A DNA stretch of 64,000 bases from Actinoplanes sp. TBRC 11911 (GTDB lineage: Bacteria > Actinomycetota > Actinomycetes > Mycobacteriales > Micromonosporaceae), in assembly GCF_012933445.1 (NCBI RefSeq), contig NZ_JABBNC010000011.1:62001-126000 (forward strand), in the 5' to 3' direction. The notes beneath the pieces are model-generated. The model was given only the letters and a program-made list of their open reading frames with translations. It was not told where the DNA came from and ran no database searches. Shown in pieces: positions 1-7,707 of the stretch. Position numbers and translations under genes: made by a program. Numbering within the stretch: the stretch's first letter is position 1; the number at the start of each line of letters is the position of its first letter.

Positions 1-96
1 ATTGTCCGCTTCGCCGAGCTGGCAGACCCCGGCGCGGCCCGCGACCAGACCGCCTGGCAGCGGGCGATCGACGAAATTACCGGCAAGGTAATATGA
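1..96 (+). CDS. C-terminal end of a gene cut by the window edge
   Basis: An open frame enters from the left edge and ends at a TGA at 94-96, giving 31 residues that include WQRAIDEITGK. Codon use is typical of the host (mostly G/C third bases), so it is probably the tail of a real protein. Too little is present to assign a function. It ends 16 bases before the tRNA gene. Confidence 0.55.
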   Translation: MVRFAELADPGAARDQTAWQRAIDEITGKVI

Positions 97-112
97 CGGC
101 TCCGGTCATGCC

Positions 113-184
113 GGGCGCGTAGCTCAGTGGGAGAGCACTCGCCTTACAAGCGAGGGGTCGCAGGTTCGAAACCTGCCGCGCCCA
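113..184 (+). tRNA. tRNA-Val (anticodon TAC)
   Basis: A complete cloverleaf can be folded. The acceptor arms GGGCGCG (113-119) and CGCGCCC (177-183) pair fully, followed by discriminator A at 184. The anticodon stem CTCGC/GCGAG encloses the loop CTTACAA, which places TAC at positions 34-36 and so reads the valine codon GTA. The T arm GCAGG-TTCGAAA-CCTGC is canonical. CCA is not encoded. The sequence downstream is decayed DNA with excisionase-like remnants, as is common where integrative elements have used a tRNA 3' end. Confidence 0.95.
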
Positions 185-243
185 CGCGAGTCGGGCCTCC
201 CTGTTCGCGGAATGCGCTCACCGGGGCCTCGCGTCATATCTGC

Positions 244-264
244 TCAGGGGGCCGAGCCCCCTGA
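244..264 (+). terminator. GC-rich hairpin downstream of tRNA-Val
   Basis: TCAGGGGGC (244-252) and GCCCCCTGA (256-264) form a perfect 9-bp stem with a three-base loop. No T-run follows. Its place 60 bases after the tRNA suggests a transcript end or processing barrier, but a role as a simple chance palindrome cannot be excluded. Confidence 0.3.
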
Positions 265-435
265 AACCCCGCGGTGCGGTGGTCCCGCGGAGATGCCACG
301 TCGCTCTGCGGGGCGCAAACACCACCGTCGCGCCGTGGGTTCAACACCCGCTTCGCTTGCGGTAGACCTCTCGCTTATTCGTGCCACCGATTTCACGATG
401 CCGGGTGTCCGAGGCCGACGTCGCACGCCGTCGTT

Positions 436-558
436 CTCATCCGTAACTTTCCCGAGCCCTTCGACACCCTGCCCGGCAACATCCAGGTCTGGCTGATCAA
501 AGACGTCGACCAGTGGATCGCCGAGCACCGGCAGGCTGTCGAAGAGGAGCCCGAAGGA
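436..558 (+). pseudogene. Remnant of an AlpA/excisionase-like HTH protein
   Basis: One frame here reads LIRNFPEPFDTLPGN, then VWLIKDVDQWIAEHR and an acidic tail. This resembles the second half of the HTH_17 (AlpA / MerR-like excisionase) domain: aromatic-Pro start, then a strand with VW, then an acidic helix ending in W-I. No plausible N-terminal half with start codon and recognition helix lies upstream in frame, and the frame runs on downstream into non-coding sequence. I read it as the 3' part of a lost gene, in keeping with a second broken gene of the same type at 5121-5346. Confidence 0.4.
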
Positions 559-777
559 AGCTGGGCGAGTCTGTGCCGGTGCTTACCCACCGATTGTGGA
601 CGCCTCGCGTGGGCCCGCACGGCCGGCCCACCGCCAGCTGACGCCGTCGGCCCGCCGCCGCCACATCGTTCCGAGCCTGTTGCGGCCGATCCCGATGTCG
701 CGCGGGTCGCGCCTCCGCGGCGGCAGCGGCATCCTGCAATCGACCCAGCGACAACAACGGTGTGGTCATTGCCGACT

Positions 778-1075
778 CGGCCGCCGAGATTACCAATGCG
801 CCGCACATTGTCTCCAAGTCGACGCGCGCCTCGTCCATCAATCCCACTATGCGGCGAACGTAACCACATCCTGGACTTTCTTGTGACCTTGGAGACCTAC
901 GCCCATATGCGAGCCATAAATCTCCAAGGTCTACTAAACGCGCGGAAAGCTGCGGGATAAAGGGCGCAAAGACGAAGGAAAGACTATCTACTGTGGACTG
1001 GAATCCCGAATGGTGGACACGATGCCACAATGTGGTCGCCCGTCCCGCATAACGAGCAGAGGTCCCACCATATGA
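778..1075 (+). repeat. Dispersed intergenic repeat, copy 1
   Basis: First of four related copies in the window (others at 5840-6130 minus, 19936-20236 plus, 25870-26107 minus). Block A holds the inverted repeat GACCTTGGAGA (885-895) / TCTCCAAGGTC (921-931) around a 25-base spacer. Block B (about 990-1075) carries CTACTGTGGAC, a CCACAATGTGG-like dyad and GAGGTCCCACCATATG. Open frames crossing it show no stable reading frame shared by all copies, so I treat it as non-coding. The similarity begins near GCCGCCGAGAT at 780. Confidence 0.75.
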
Positions 1076-1387
1076 GCCTCGCGCGGTGGCGGGTGCCTGT
1101 TGACCATGCCCGGCTGGCGTCCGTCGCATGGCAATGCGCCTCTGCCGGCGCGCTGCGAGTCCGGCCGCCGCGCTGCGAGGTGGGAATCGCGCTCGCTTGC
1201 CGCTGAATTTGGTTGTCCGACCGGATCGCACGCACCAGCTCGCCGCCTCGGGCATCATCGACGGTGAATGGCCACTTACGGGAGCATCATGCCGACGTCC
1301 GCGGCGACCGCGTTCCGCCGCTTCTGAGAGGCGCGGCCCGGTATCGGCATCGCGGGGTGGCTTGACGCAGGCGGGTGGAGGTGGTGA
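1076..1387. other. Intergenic DNA without a recognisable gene
   Basis: About 310 bases between repeat copy 1 and the NUDIX gene. A short direct repeat CGCGCTGCGAG occurs near 1150 and 1171, and a TTGACG hexamer near 1362 could be a -35 element for the NUDIX gene. No conserved protein is seen on either strand. Confidence 0.5.
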
Positions 1388-1798
1388 GTGAACGAGTCCG
1401 GTGCTGACGAGCGGCCGGAGGTGGTGGCCGCGGTCATTGTCAAGGACGGGCGGGTGCTGCTCGTTCGGCGGCGGGTCGGTGAAGGGGGCCTGGTCTGGCA
1501 GTTTCCCGGCGGGGAAGTGGAGGCCGGGGAGAGTGGTGAGGAGGCCGCGGAGCGGGAGACGCGGGAGGAGGCCGGGCTTTCGGTGCGGGCTACCGGTCTG
1601 CTTGGGCGGCGAATTCATCCCGGCACCGGCCGGACCGTTGTCTATGCGGCCTGCGACGTCGTGGACGGAATCGCCCACGTGGGGGACCTTGACGAGATCG
1701 CGGAAGTCGCGTGGTGCGGGCGGGCGGGGCTCGCGGAATTTATTCGGTTCCCGTTTCATGAAGCCGTTCGGGCGTATCTGGACGCCAATCTCCGGTGA
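1388..1798 (+). CDS. NUDIX hydrolase (MutT-like)
   Basis: A 136-residue protein of the size usual for single-domain NUDIX pyrophosphohydrolases, which cleave nucleoside diphosphates linked to another group X. The full NUDIX box is present at about residues 42-64: G, five residues, E, seven residues, then RE-T-REEAGL, with the metal-binding glutamates in place. The N-terminal strand VVAAVIVKDGRVLLVRR is typical of MutT-type nucleotide-pool sanitising enzymes. The GTG start at 1388 is preceded by GGAG at 1377-1380. It stands alone between decayed DNA and a minus-strand regulator. The substrate cannot be told from sequence. Confidence 0.9.
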   Translation: MNESGADERPEVVAAVIVKDGRVLLVRRRVGEGGLVWQFPGGEVEAGESGEEAAERETREEAGLSVRATGLLGRRIHPGTGRTVVYAACDVVDGIAHVGDLDEIAEVAWCGRAGLAEFIRFPFHEAVRAYLDANLR

Positions 1799-1898
1799 CA
1801 TCCGAGGATTGCCGGGCGGGACAGCCCGGTCGGGCGTGAGGAGATGTTGTTGCACTCAGCCGGGCGCGGGGCCGGGGGCTTTTCCTACGCGCGTACAT

Positions 1899-2477
1899 CT
1901 ACGATTTCTTGGGTCTTGCCCGCACGTGAATGCGCGCGCCCTGGCGGTCGAAAATGGACAGGAATTCGACCGGGCCGCCCTCGGCGCTGCCGAACCAATG
2001 CGGGAGTCGGGTGTCGAATTCCGCGGCCTCGCCCGGTGGCAGGACCAGGTCGTGCTCGCCCAGGAGCAGGCGCAGGCGGCCGCTGAGGACGTAAAGCCAT
2101 TCGTAGCCCTCGTGCGTTTTCGGGTCGGGGGTCTGGCGTTCTCCGGCGGGGATCAGATGTTTGAAAGCCTGCGGGCCGCCGGGCTGGCGGGTGAGCGGGA
2201 TAATTGTTTGGCCGTACGCCTGCATGGGGCGCGCATAGACGCGGGGATCGCCCGTTTCCGGGGCGCCGACCAATTCGTCGAGCGGTACCCGGTACGCCCG
2301 GGCGAGTGGCAGCAGCAACTCCAGCGTCGCGCGGCGCTGGCCGGACTCGAGGCGCGACAGCGTGCTCACCGAGATGCCGGTGGACTCGGCCAGGGCGGTG
2401 AGCGTGATCCCGGCCTTGCGGCGCAGCGTGCGCAGGCGCGGGCCGACCTCGCGCAGCACGTCCTCGTTTGCCGTCAT
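1899..2477 (-). CDS. XRE-family regulator with C-terminal cupin domain
   Basis: 192 residues. The N-terminal 65 form a Cro/CI helix-turn-helix (LRTLRRKAGITLTALAE, then STLSRLESGQRRATLE). The C-terminal part is a small cupin barrel (HEGYEWLYVLSGRLRLLLG, then LPPGEAAEFDT). HTH-cupin proteins are usually one-component repressors that sense a small ligand in the barrel. It is divergent from the flavin oxidoreductase at 2525 with only 47 bases between the starts, so both promoters and a shared operator must lie there; control of that neighbour and of itself is the obvious inference. Confidence 0.9.
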   Translation of the reverse strand: MTANEDVLREVGPRLRTLRRKAGITLTALAESTGISVSTLSRLESGQRRATLELLLPLARAYRVPLDELVGAPETGDPRVYARPMQAYGQTIIPLTRQPGGPQAFKHLIPAGERQTPDPKTHEGYEWLYVLSGRLRLLLGEHDLVLPPGEAAEFDTRLPHWFGSAEGGPVEFLSIFDRQGARIHVRARPKKS

Positions 2478-2524
2478 GGCAAATATGTTTCCCCAAATCG
2501 GCTAACGGTGTCCACCATCGGAGC

Positions 2525-3358
2525 ATGACCTATGACGTGGTGGTGATCGGCGGCGGACCGGCCGGGCTCAGTGGAGCGGTGGCGCTCGGGCGGGCGCTGC
2601 GCTCGGTGCTGGTGATTGACTCGGGGGCGCCGCGCAATGCGCCGGCCGCGGGCATCCACAACTTCCTTACTCGCGACGGTATGAAGCCGGCCGAGTTCCG
2701 GGCGGTGGGGCGTGCGGAGGCGGAGCGATATGGTGCCGAATTCGTCGACAGCGAAGTGGTGTCGGTCGATGGGAAAGTGGATGACTTCCGGGTCGTGACC
2801 GATGGCGGCGAATATCGCGGGCGGCGCCTTCTGGTGACCAGTGGGCTGGTTGATCAGCTTCCGGAGGTGCCGGGGCTGGCTGCACGCTGGGGTACGACGG
2901 TGCTGCATTGTCCGTATTGCCACGGTTATGAGGCGCGGGGCAAGGCGATCGGCGTGATCGGGTCGGACCGGGCGGCCGAGCAGGTGCGGTTGTGGAAGCA
3001 GTGGAGCCCGGACGTGCGGCTGCTGCCCGTCGAGGAGATCGCCCGGGTGGAGGACGGCGGCGTGCGGATGCGCGACGGCTCGTGGGTGGCCAGGGACTAT
3101 CTGGTCGTGGCGACGAGGCTGGCGGCCCGGGCCGGGTTCCTTGAGGATCTCGGGTTGGTGGTTGTCGAGGGCGCTATGGGAACTTATGTCCCGGTGGTGG
3201 ATCCGAGTGGGCGTACGGCTGTTCCGGGTGTCTGGGTTGCCGGGAATGTCGCGGAGCCGATGGCTCAGGTGATCACGTCGGCCGCGGCGGGGTTGACCGC
3301 CGGCGCGATGATCAACTTTGATCTGCTGCCGGAGGAGCCGACGCCGGCAGCGCCGTAA
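2525..3358 (+). CDS. Thioredoxin reductase-like FAD/NAD(P) oxidoreductase
   Basis: 277 residues, close to thioredoxin reductase in length. It opens with the FAD-binding Rossmann motif VVVIGGGPAGLSGA (residues 6-19), has the redox-active CPYC pair at 129-132 followed by HGYE, and ends with a GVWVAGN-type FAD-contacting segment. The second nucleotide-binding loop is weak (GVIGSD rather than GGGDSA), as in the cytoplasmic thioredoxin-reductase-like family found beside HTH-cupin regulators, so a thioredoxin partner is not certain. ATG at 2525 is chosen because homologues start at MxYDVVVIGGG. Its 3' end overlaps the convergent 3312-4178 gene by 47 bases. Confidence 0.85.
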   Translation: MTYDVVVIGGGPAGLSGAVALGRALRSVLVIDSGAPRNAPAAGIHNFLTRDGMKPAEFRAVGRAEAERYGAEFVDSEVVSVDGKVDDFRVVTDGGEYRGRRLLVTSGLVDQLPEVPGLAARWGTTVLHCPYCHGYEARGKAIGVIGSDRAAEQVRLWKQWSPDVRLLPVEEIARVEDGGVRMRDGSWVARDYLVVATRLAARAGFLEDLGLVVVEGAMGTYVPVVDPSGRTAVPGVWVAGNVAEPMAQVITSAAAGLTAGAMINFDLLPEEPTPAAP

Positions 3359-4178
3359 GATCCCGATATGCGCTGATAACGGCATTTGTCTGTTCGGCCA
3401 GCTCGCTGCCACTCCCGGCCGGTGGGGCGCCGGCACTCAGCGAGGTCAGCATCAACTCGGCCCGCCGCACGGTGTCGCCGAGGTGCCGCTCGCGCAGAAA
3501 CGCCTCCCCGGCCCGGGCCGTCGCCTCGATCGCGTCCATGATGCGTTCGGCCTGCTCGGCGCTCTCGCGCCACAACAACTCGACTCGGTCACGCTGGTCG
3601 TCGAGGGCCAGCTTGGCGGGGCTGCCGGCCGGGACACCATCTTCCCGTACGCCCGCAAGCCCGTCCCGCAACCGCAAGATCTCCTGTCGGCGCGCCAGAA
3701 CGGTGGCCAGATCGTCGAGAGCGCCCGTGAGAGCGTCGCCGGCGGTTACCGGATCGATCATGCCGGAGAGTGCGGGCCAAGTGCGGCGGATGCGACGGGC
3801 GGTGACGAGCGCGCGCTCGAAGGTGGCGCGTTCCCGCGTCAGTACGCGCGCGTCGGCGGGCGCTTCCAGGACGCCGAACTGGGCGGCGCGGGCCTGACGG
3901 CGCCAAACCGTACCGACGGTGACGGCCGACGCCATCGCGGACAGCCACCACGGGACGCCGGCGGCGTACAGAACGGCGCTGGCGAAGATCAATGGGAGAG
4001 CGAGGCGGGCGGCGAACGTGACGCGGTCCTCGCGACTACGCCCGCTCGGCGGGATCGGCAGCGCCTCGATCAACGAGCCGCTGCGGTGCCGGCGAATCCG
4101 GCCGGTGCGGGGCCGGACCGCGTACGGGGTGACGATGATTTTTTCCCGGTCGATGCCGATGTGCAGTTCCGTGGGCAC
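3312..4178 (-). CDS. Hypothetical membrane protein with long C-terminal helical region
   Basis: 288 residues from a GTG start with a GGAG site about nine bases upstream. A basic N-terminus (RPRTGRIRRHRSG) is followed by two adjacent hydrophobic segments near residues 55-90 (LALPLIFASAVLYAAGV and WLSAMASAVTVGTVW). The remaining 195 residues are soluble, rich in Arg, Glu and Ala, and probably helical. The arrangement suggests a membrane-anchored cytoplasmic coiled-coil protein. I do not recognise a family. It converges on and overlaps the flavin oxidoreductase gene. Confidence 0.7.
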   Translation of the reverse strand: MPTELHIGIDREKIIVTPYAVRPRTGRIRRHRSGSLIEALPIPPSGRSREDRVTFAARLALPLIFASAVLYAAGVPWWLSAMASAVTVGTVWRRQARAAQFGVLEAPADARVLTRERATFERALVTARRIRRTWPALSGMIDPVTAGDALTGALDDLATVLARRQEILRLRDGLAGVREDGVPAGSPAKLALDDQRDRVELLWRESAEQAERIMDAIEATARAGEAFLRERHLGDTVRRAELMLTSLSAGAPPAGSGSELAEQTNAVISAYRDLTALPASAPPAADQS

Positions 4179-4406
4179 CCGGGTCTCCTGTCACCACCAG
4201 CTTCCGGCTGGGCGGGCCCGATCGCCGAGGGGAATCCGACCGGGGCCCGCCCACCGCCGGGAACTCCCCGCCGGTGCCACAAGCAATCGGTGATCGGTGC
4301 GCCGGGTTGAGGTTTTCCGCGGCCCGGCTTCCCCGCATGGGCCGGCTCCGCTGATCACCTCGCCCAGGCCCCGAAAACTGTCAGGGGGTAGCCCTACTCT
4401 TCCGGC

Positions 4407-4934
4407 ATGAACGACACCCCCCTCCAGACCTCACCCATCACACTCGACCGCCGCCTGGTGCTGGGCGAGATCGACTACCAGGTGACCGCCTTCCCCACCG
4501 ACGACCACCGCATCGAGCTCTGCATCGTCAGCAGCGACGGCGACGGCCAGGTGGTGAGCGAGATCAGCGGCGGCATCGCACCGTCCGACCTGACCCCCTT
4601 GACCGACGTGCTCACATCCACGCTGGCCGGCTTGATAGCGATGACGCAGCCGCCGTTCTCGGTCCGGGCGGCGCCCCCGCCCGACCGCCGCGGCCGCTAC
4701 CCCAACCAGGGCGCCCGCTGGACGCCCGAGGACGACGACCGCCTGATCGCCCGCTACCGCGCCGGCGCCCGCCCACGCGAGCTGATGGACGAGTTCGGCC
4801 GCAGCAACGGCGGCATCCGAGCCCGCCTGGAGTATCTGGGCGAGCTGGCCCCGGGCGGCCGGTGGCGCCCGCCCCCCACCGACGACTCACCGGAAGACAC
4901 AACTCCCCCCACCGAGGAGACAGACGACGAGTAA
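4407..4934 (+). CDS. Hypothetical protein with C-terminal SANT/Myb-like HTH
   Basis: 175 residues. The first 90 form an uncharacterised domain (RLVLGEIDYQVTAFPTDDHR). After a Pro-rich linker, residues about 106-147 read RWTPEDDDRLIARYRAG, then LMDEFGRSNGGIRARLEYLG, which is the compact three-helix SANT/Myb-like or sigma-like HTH that actinomycetes attach to the C-terminus of many proteins. A disordered acidic Pro/Thr tail follows. TACTCT at 4395-4400 is six bases before the ATG, so the mRNA is probably leaderless. A strong hairpin terminator follows. It probably binds nucleic acid; the target is unknown. Confidence 0.75.
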   Translation: MNDTPLQTSPITLDRRLVLGEIDYQVTAFPTDDHRIELCIVSSDGDGQVVSEISGGIAPSDLTPLTDVLTSTLAGLIAMTQPPFSVRAAPPPDRRGRYPNQGARWTPEDDDRLIARYRAGARPRELMDEFGRSNGGIRARLEYLGELAPGGRWRPPPTDDSPEDTTPPTEETDDE

Positions 4935-4942
4935 CGCGCAAC

Positions 4943-4973
4943 GGGGCGGGCCCGACGCCATCCGGCCCGCCCC
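4943..4973 (+). terminator. Hairpin terminator after the SANT-domain gene
   Basis: GGGGCGGGCC (4943-4952) pairs perfectly with GGCCCGCCCC (4964-4973) across an 11-base loop, nine bases after the stop codon of the 4407-4934 gene. There is no T-run, as is usual for GC-rich actinomycete terminators. Confidence 0.75.
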
Positions 4974-5120
4974 GTGGCTCCAAGCCACCAGGCATCGAGC
5001 GTGAGTTCGGCTCGCCGGCCGTTCCGGTCCCCATCGGGCAACGCTTAGGAAGGAGGCCACGCAGTGTGCCGGTCGCGCCGGCACCGGTCGCGGTGATCGG
5101 GTTGGATCTCGACGCCCCGG

Positions 5121-5346
5121 TCAGTTCTCCACAGAGCCGCGCCGCAGCCGCGACGCCTGCCATTCGCGGACGGCAACCGGCCGCCACACAGGGGACCCGA
5201 CCGAACATGCGATCGGCTGCCGGAGCCTGGCCGCGGGACACATAAGCCGCCCAGGTGGCCCGAGTGACCGGTGCCCCGGCCGACCCCAGGAACGTCAGCA
5301 CGTCCTCGGTCGTCCACCAATCGTCAGGCAGTTCGCTGTCGCTCAT
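5121..5346 (-). pseudogene. Frameshifted AlpA-like (HTH_17) DNA-binding protein gene
   Basis: From ATG at 5346 the frame reads MSDSELPDDWWTTEDVLTFL, then an HTH with TWAAYVSRGQAPAADRMFGR. This is the small excisionase/AlpA type in which WTTxEV opens the winged helix and GR-x-PLWRP normally follows. At about 5186-5192 (CACACA) one extra base breaks the frame; after a +1 shift the expected ending WRPVAVREWQASR appears and stops at 5121-5123, giving the normal length of about 75 residues. Without the shift the frame runs on into the antisense of the next gene. Either a recent pseudogene or a sequencing error in a CA run. Confidence 0.65.
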
Positions 5347-5677
5347 TAGGGGCGAGGTACGCGATGGGGGCTGCGCGATCCTGCAGCAGGATTCTCCAGG
5401 TCTACAGTGCCGCCCGCAATCGCCGACCCTCCGCTCTTGACGTAGTTCTCACCGCTTCCGCGCCTCCTGCGCTTGGACCCGCGGCCACGCCCTGGCTCGT
5501 TCAATTGTGGAGCACCGCCACGGACTGAGTTGCAGGAGCTGAGCCCGCGCGGAGCCATAACGCCGTGCGCTCCGAACAGAATGAGGCGTGCCACTCGTGC
5601 GCGAAACGCCGGGCGCGAGGGCGGGCGCGAGGGCGGGCGGCGGCCGATCCTTTCCGTAAACGGGGAGTGCCGGCTCC
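5347..5677. other. Intergenic DNA, no gene recognised
   Basis: About 330 bases upstream of the broken AlpA-like gene. A short tandem duplication (GGGCGCGAG repeated about 5610-5636) is present. Open frames on both strands have the amino-acid composition of random GC-rich DNA (Arg, Ala, Pro, Gly) and no family match that I can see. Confidence 0.4.
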
Positions 5678-5727
5678 GCGCGGGCGCAGCAGGTTGAGCC
5701 CGCGACTCCTCGCTTGTGCGCGAGTGT
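5678..5727 (-). pseudogene. tRNA-Val-like remnant
   Basis: Read on the minus strand this segment follows the 3' two thirds of the tRNA-Val at 113-184: CACTCGC, then ACAAGCGAG, then GTCGC, AACCTGC, GCGCCC and CGCG appear in the same order with nearly the same spacing. The anticodon loop has lost a base and the T loop is damaged, so it cannot be a working tRNA. It may be a decayed attachment site or duplication. It lies about 110 bases from repeat copy 2. Confidence 0.45.
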
Positions 5728-5839
5728 TCGCTGTCAGGCTCCTTGCGTAGCCGGCACCTGGACGAATCTCTACGGGTCAGCGGGATCAAGGTGAACGCGG
5801 CCCACGCCGTCTCCGCCGCCGATCCATTCTCGCCGTCTC

Positions 5840-6130
5840 GTCATGTGAGACCTGTGTCCGCTGTGCGGGACTGGCGCCCACATCGTGGCGTGTGGTCCGC
5901 AATGTGAGATCCAGGTCCACAGTAGAGAGTGTTTTACACCCTTTTACGTCTTATATTCGGCCGCTTTTGACTACGTTTCGTGGACCTTGGAGAGTTGTGG
6001 TCAAAATATGGGCGCAAGTCTCCAAGGTCTCAGGAAAGTCCACGATGTGGTCGGGACCGTCGCATAGTGGGATCGGTAGAGGAGGCGCGCGTCGGCCCGG
6101 AGAAATGTGTGGCTCGTTGATCATCTCGGC
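5840..6130 (-). repeat. Dispersed intergenic repeat, copy 2
   Basis: Minus-strand copy of the repeat family. The core inverted repeat is GACCTTGGAGA (5983-5993) / TCTCCAAGGTC (6019-6029), again with a 25-base spacer. Block B lies at about 5845-5930 and contains TCTACTGTGGACC, ATCTCACATTGCGGAC, a CCACGATGTGG dyad and GCACAGCGGACACAGGTCTC when read on the minus strand. The end nearest 6130 shows GCCGAGATGATCAACGAG, matching the start of copies 1 and 3. The A+T-rich part near 5930-5975 is specific to this copy. Confidence 0.75.
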
Positions 6131-6157
6131 GTCCGATGCGGTGCCGCACGCTGCCCC

Positions 6158-6245
6158 GGCGCGGGTGCTCGGCTGGACTCGCTTGAGGACCACGTCGGGG
6201 CGCCGGACGCCGCCCGGGCGCGGGTGCTCGGCTGGACTCGCTTGA
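6158..6245 (+). repeat. 29-bp direct repeat pair
   Basis: The same 29 bases, beginning GGCGCGGGTGCTCGG and ending GACTCGCTTGA, occur at 6158-6186 and 6217-6245, 59 bases apart start to start. Both copies are identical, so the duplication is probably recent. It abuts the end of dispersed repeat copy 2. Confidence 0.8.
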
Positions 6246-6484
6246 CGAGTACCTCCCGGGGCACCGGAAATTTCAGCCTATGTGGAGGCTTATCGGCGTG
6301 AGCGGTGGGGATTCGGCGCGGAAGCCGAGCTGGGCCGGTGGTGGGAGCGGTGGGTGGGCGGCGCGAGCGGCGACATGTGGCGGCGGGTACATCCGGCCGA
6401 CAGCAGTCAGCGGCGATATTCGGCGTGTCTGCGGTGGGCTGGCGGCAGGCCCGCAGTGGGCTGCCGGCGGGCCGGGGGTTTGCT

Positions 6485-6581
6485 GGCGGCGGGCTAGCGG
6501 CGCGCCGGCGGCGGGCTAGCGGTGGACCGGCGGCGGGCTAGCGGTGGGCCGGCGGTGGGCTGGCGGCGGGCTAGCGGCGGG
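6485..6581 (+). repeat. GC-rich tandem repeat, 22-base unit
   Basis: Three full 22-base units (6485-6506, 6507-6528, 6529-6550) starting GGCGGCGGGCTAGCGG, then a half unit (6551-6561) and a fourth unit (6562-6581). More degenerate units extend left to about 6430. The only open frames across it are low-complexity. It looks like slippage DNA. Confidence 0.8.
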
Positions 6582-6601
6582 AGTGGCGGTGCGTGATCGG
6601 G

Positions 6602-6661
6602 GGGCGGGAGCCTGGTGGGCGGGAGCCGACCGGGCGGGAGCCGGTAGGGCGGGTGCCTGCC
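6602..6661 (+). repeat. 15-base tandem repeat, four units
   Basis: Four consecutive 15-base units of the form GGGCGGGAGCCNNNN at 6602-6616, 6617-6631, 6632-6646 and 6647-6661. On the minus strand they would encode repeats of GSRPx, but no convincing gene contains them. After them, 6662-6969 holds about 300 bases in which I recognise no gene. Confidence 0.75.
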
Positions 6662-6969
6662 CAGCGGTCACGCACTTTCACTCCATTGAGTGACTCGACC
6701 GTCACCCAGGATGCGATTACGTTTTCATGCGACATGCGTGCCCCCGCCCATGCCTGTGAACCGTCCGTCACGTGCATCAACGATTCGGCGGTCGGGCGGT
6801 GGCTGGCGTGTCTGCTCGCCGTGGTCGACGAGGAGCTTGGTCGGGGAAAGGGGCTCGATCAAGCTCGCGGGCATCGCCGGCTCGGACGCAAGGTGGACAG
6901 ACGCGAGGTGGACAGCAGGCGGGAGACCCTGGGCCCGTGTCACGCGGCTCGCGGTCGTCGGGCGGGGGG

Positions 6970-7614
6970 TCAGGCGGCTCGGCGGGAGGTGGACATCTGG
7001 CGGGGGACCGTGGGGGGTGGGGTGCGTACCGAGCCCAGCGCGTCGGTCAGCAGCGCCTGGATTGTCGCTGGGTCGGGCAGGTGCCAGGCGCACTGCTCGG
7101 GGCGCACCGCCCAGCGCACGAAACCCTCCAGCAAGCGGCTCGGCGGCGCCGGGATCCACGAGCCCAGCGCGTGCCGGACGATGTCCAGGCGGCGGTCCAG
7201 CTCGGGGCGCAACGGCACCCCGGGGCGCACCAGGAAGGTCCAGCGGCCGGCCGCGGTCACGGCCACCGGGCCGAGGGCCAGCGAGCGCAAGCGGGCGCCG
7301 CCCAGGACCCGGACGCCCAGGGCCGCGGGGACCTCCAGCGCGTCGAAGGTGCGGCCGGTCGCCAGCAGGACCGTGTGCGGGTGGGAGCGCCACCACTCGT
7401 GCACCGTGGGGGCGAAGACCGAGGCGGTGTCCTCCCAGGAGTCCAGCGCCGGGTGGCAAGCCATGATGGGGCGGCCGGGGCGGCCGCAGACGAAGCGGTG
7501 GCCGGTCAGCCACGCTCCGGGGGTTACCGGCCAGCCGTGTGCGGCGTAGCGCAACGCGGCCCGCCGCAGGCGCAGCCGGTCCATCTGGTCGACAAAAGAC
7601 GCCGGTATCAACAC
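6970..7614 (-). CDS. Bifunctional DNA primase/polymerase N-terminal (prim-pol) domain protein
   Basis: About 214 residues from GTG at 7614 (a GGGGG purine run six bases upstream); ATG at 7584 is an alternative start. LRRAALRYAAHGWPV near the N-terminus, then a CHPALDSWEDTAS segment and HTVLLATGRTFDALEVP, match the prim-pol fold found in phage and plasmid primases and, in actinomycetes, in stand-alone chromosomal proteins of about this length. The acidic metal ligands of active primases are not obvious, so it may be a regulator or a non-catalytic relative. It is divergent from the XRE gene at 7853, with a perfect 17-bp palindrome between them. Confidence 0.75.
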   Translation of the reverse strand: MLIPASFVDQMDRLRLRRAALRYAAHGWPVTPGAWLTGHRFVCGRPGRPIMACHPALDSWEDTASVFAPTVHEWWRSHPHTVLLATGRTFDALEVPAALGVRVLGGARLRSLALGPVAVTAAGRWTFLVRPGVPLRPELDRRLDIVRHALGSWIPAPPSRLLEGFVRWAVRPEQCAWHLPDPATIQALLTDALGSVRTPPPTVPRQMSTSRRAA

Positions 7615-7707
7615 TGATAACCCCCGATCTAGGTGGCGCCGTGCTATATCAGCCGAAGGTGCCGTATCCAAGCGAGACACGCCTCGTTTGTTTCGGCAGA
7701 TCCGCCC

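Noticed and set aside
885..931. Conserved small protein containing LETYAHMRAINLQG in the repeats
   Set aside because: The peptide similarity arises from the palindromic DNA block; frames before and after it differ between copies, copy 2 encodes a diverged peptide, and no shared start codon or ribosome site exists.
497..1855. 452-codon minus-strand open frame across the first repeat and NUDIX gene
   Set aside because: It crosses a dispersed repeat and an evident NUDIX gene, and its sequence is Pro/Arg-rich without family features.
4612..5346. 244-residue minus-strand protein
   Set aside because: Only the first 50 residues resemble a protein; the rest results from reading through a frameshift into the antisense of the SANT-domain gene.
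6571..6780. Minus-strand ORF with MSHENVIASWVTVESLNG
   Set aside because: The second half is the 15-base tandem repeat and there is no ribosome site or family match.
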